This document shows, one piece after another, positions 6,071 through 6,941 of a DNA stretch of 6,941 nucleotides (its first letter is position 1; the number at the start of each line of letters is the position of its first letter). The notes under the pieces were generated by a model. The model did no database searches, was not told the origin of the DNA, and saw nothing but the letters and a program-made list of their open reading frames with translations. The DNA lies in the NCBI GenBank assembly GCA_019423265.1, contig JAHZBS010000124.1, positions 1 to 6,941 on the forward strand, read 5' to 3'. A program made the translations under genes and the position numbers. Source of the DNA: Clostridiales bacterium (GTDB lineage Bacteria > Bacillota_A > Clostridia > Lachnospirales > Bianqueaceae).

Positions 6071-6108
6071 TGGCATGGCGGATTCGAACATATGCATTTC
6101 GCGCCGGA

Positions 6109-6941
6109 TCATACAGATTTCAGCACATCCCCCTGCCGGCTGGCAGAGATGGAATCCCGAAAATGTTTGGGCGATATCCGGTAATACGATTTAAATAGAT
6201 TGCTAAAGTGGTACGGCGAAGAGAAACCAAGAGTATCAGAAATTTCGCTTATGGAGAGGGCGGTGGTCTTCAACAGCTGCTCCGCGTATTTGACTTTCAC
6301 AAGGCGTATAAAGGAGGCGGGAGGCGTGTGAAGGACCCGGGAGAAGGTTTTGCTCAGGTAGGATTCGCTGATATGAAATCGAGTACAGAGCTGGCCAACC
6401 GAGTGGATGGCGGTGATATTGTCATAGACGTACTGCATACAGGCGTCCACCAGCGCATGTCCCTGGTCATGAGGAAAATCAGGAAGGACCAAGTCCTCCT
6501 GGTGCAGGTGGCGCAGGAGGAGGACAAAGAGCTGTTCCATCAGCCCGTGGATCATGAGAAATCGACCTGGCTGCTGGTTGCAGTCCGCCTGTTCCATGGC
6601 CGCATAGAGGGAGAGAAGATCCTTCTGAATGCCGAGGTGGGTGCGATAGGAGCCGGTGGGCGCAAGGAGGCGTACCAACTCTTGCTGCCGGTAGAGCTGA
6701 GGAAAATCGAAATGCAGCCAATAATTATTATGCGGGTCGCCGGGCGGCGTGGAGATGCTGTGGGGCGCGTAGGACGGAATCAACAGCAGGTCTCCGGCGC
6801 GGCATTCATAGCGAACAGAATCGATGGTCACGAGACCGCAACCGCCTGCATAATAGATCAGCTCCATATCGCCAATAATTCGTTCCCGGCATATGGCGGC
6901 CGGATTGTTCTGCTGATGGCCAAAAGCCTTGGGAATCAATT
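6109..6941 (-). CDS. AraC-family transcriptional regulator (5' end beyond the window)
   Basis: This AraC/XylS-type regulator has an N-terminal cupin-like sensing domain (visible residues about 20-80: MELIYYAGGCGLVTIDSVRYECRAGDLLLIP then APHSISTPP) and a C-terminal double HTH (about 165-262). The first HTH is SVGQLCTRFHISESYLSKTFSRV and the second is SISEISDTLGFSSPYHFSNLFKSYYRISPKHFR, with the family-typical G-F-S-P-Y-F-F spacing. The reading frame stays open to the right edge; the only start near the edge is a TTG at 6939 without visible ribosome binding site, so the true start is probably outside and some N-terminal residues are missing. It ends 77 nt before the UroD-like gene on the same strand and is the likely regulator of that gene. 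Numbering is from 6939. The ligand is unknown; cupin AraC proteins usually sense sugars or small metabolites. Confidence 0.9.
   Translation of the reverse strand, partial: LIPKAFGHQQNNPAAICRERIIGDMELIYYAGGCGLVTIDSVRYECRAGDLLLIPSYAPHSISTPPGDPHNNYWLHFDFPQLYRQQELVRLLAPTGSYRTHLGIQKDLLSLYAAMEQADCNQQPGRFLMIHGLMEQLFVLLLRHLHQEDLVLPDFPHDQGHALVDACMQYVYDNITAIHSVGQLCTRFHISESYLSKTFSRVLHTPPASFIRLVKVKYAEQLLKTTALSISEISDTLGFSSPYHFSNLFKSYYRISPKHFRDSISASRQGDVLKSV

Noticed and set aside
5639..6184. Open frame of 181 codons on the + strand
   Set aside because: It is antisense to the UroD-like gene and the end of the AraC gene, both with clear family motifs; the translation has no family features.

Overview
The window looks like chromosomal DNA of a moderately GC-rich low-G+C-lineage Gram-positive anaerobe, most plausibly a gut clostridium (Oscillospiraceae/Lachnospiraceae type). 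Three things point there: strong AGGAGG-type ribosome binding sites, a polytopic lipoteichoic-acid-synthase-type enzyme, and a UroD-like protein of the kind common in clostridia. This placement is inferred from gene content and style; no ribosomal marker is present.

Layout. (1) 1-226 has no gene but is highly structured. A good sigma-A-type promoter (TTGCCA-16-TACAAT, 45-72) is followed by a run of hairpins, a possible 8-bp pseudoknot and a possible anti-Shine-Dalgarno helix. (2) 239-1443 is a two-gene operon on the + strand: a HAD-family phosphatase/phosphoglucomutase-like protein and a YbaK/ProX-type aminoacyl-tRNA deacylase. (3) 1580-3517 (+) is a complete LtaS-family membrane enzyme with its own promoter and a textbook intrinsic terminator (3546-3582). 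(4) 3736-4812 (+) is an AT-rich orphan regulator. It has a long unrecognised N-terminal domain and a C-terminal ArsR-like winged helix, probably starts at TTG, and has a dyad overlapping its -35 box. (5) 4873-4926 holds two hairpins between convergent genes. (6) 4946-6941 on the - strand carries a UroD/corrinoid-methyltransferase-like protein and, upstream of it, an AraC-family regulator that runs off the right edge.

How the parts relate. HAD and the deacylase are almost certainly co-transcribed (2-nt gap) and are housekeeping or quality-control enzymes. LtaS acts outside the membrane on phosphatidylglycerol. The AraC protein probably controls the UroD-like gene next to it, which also has a separate extended -10 promoter candidate in the 77-bp gap. 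The ArsR-like gene has no obvious target other than itself.

I found no CRISPR array, transposase, tRNA or rRNA. The best candidate for something undescribed is the structured leader (about 79-232). Second is the lone ArsR-like regulator with an unrecognised N-terminal domain. Neither can be called a new system from this window alone.
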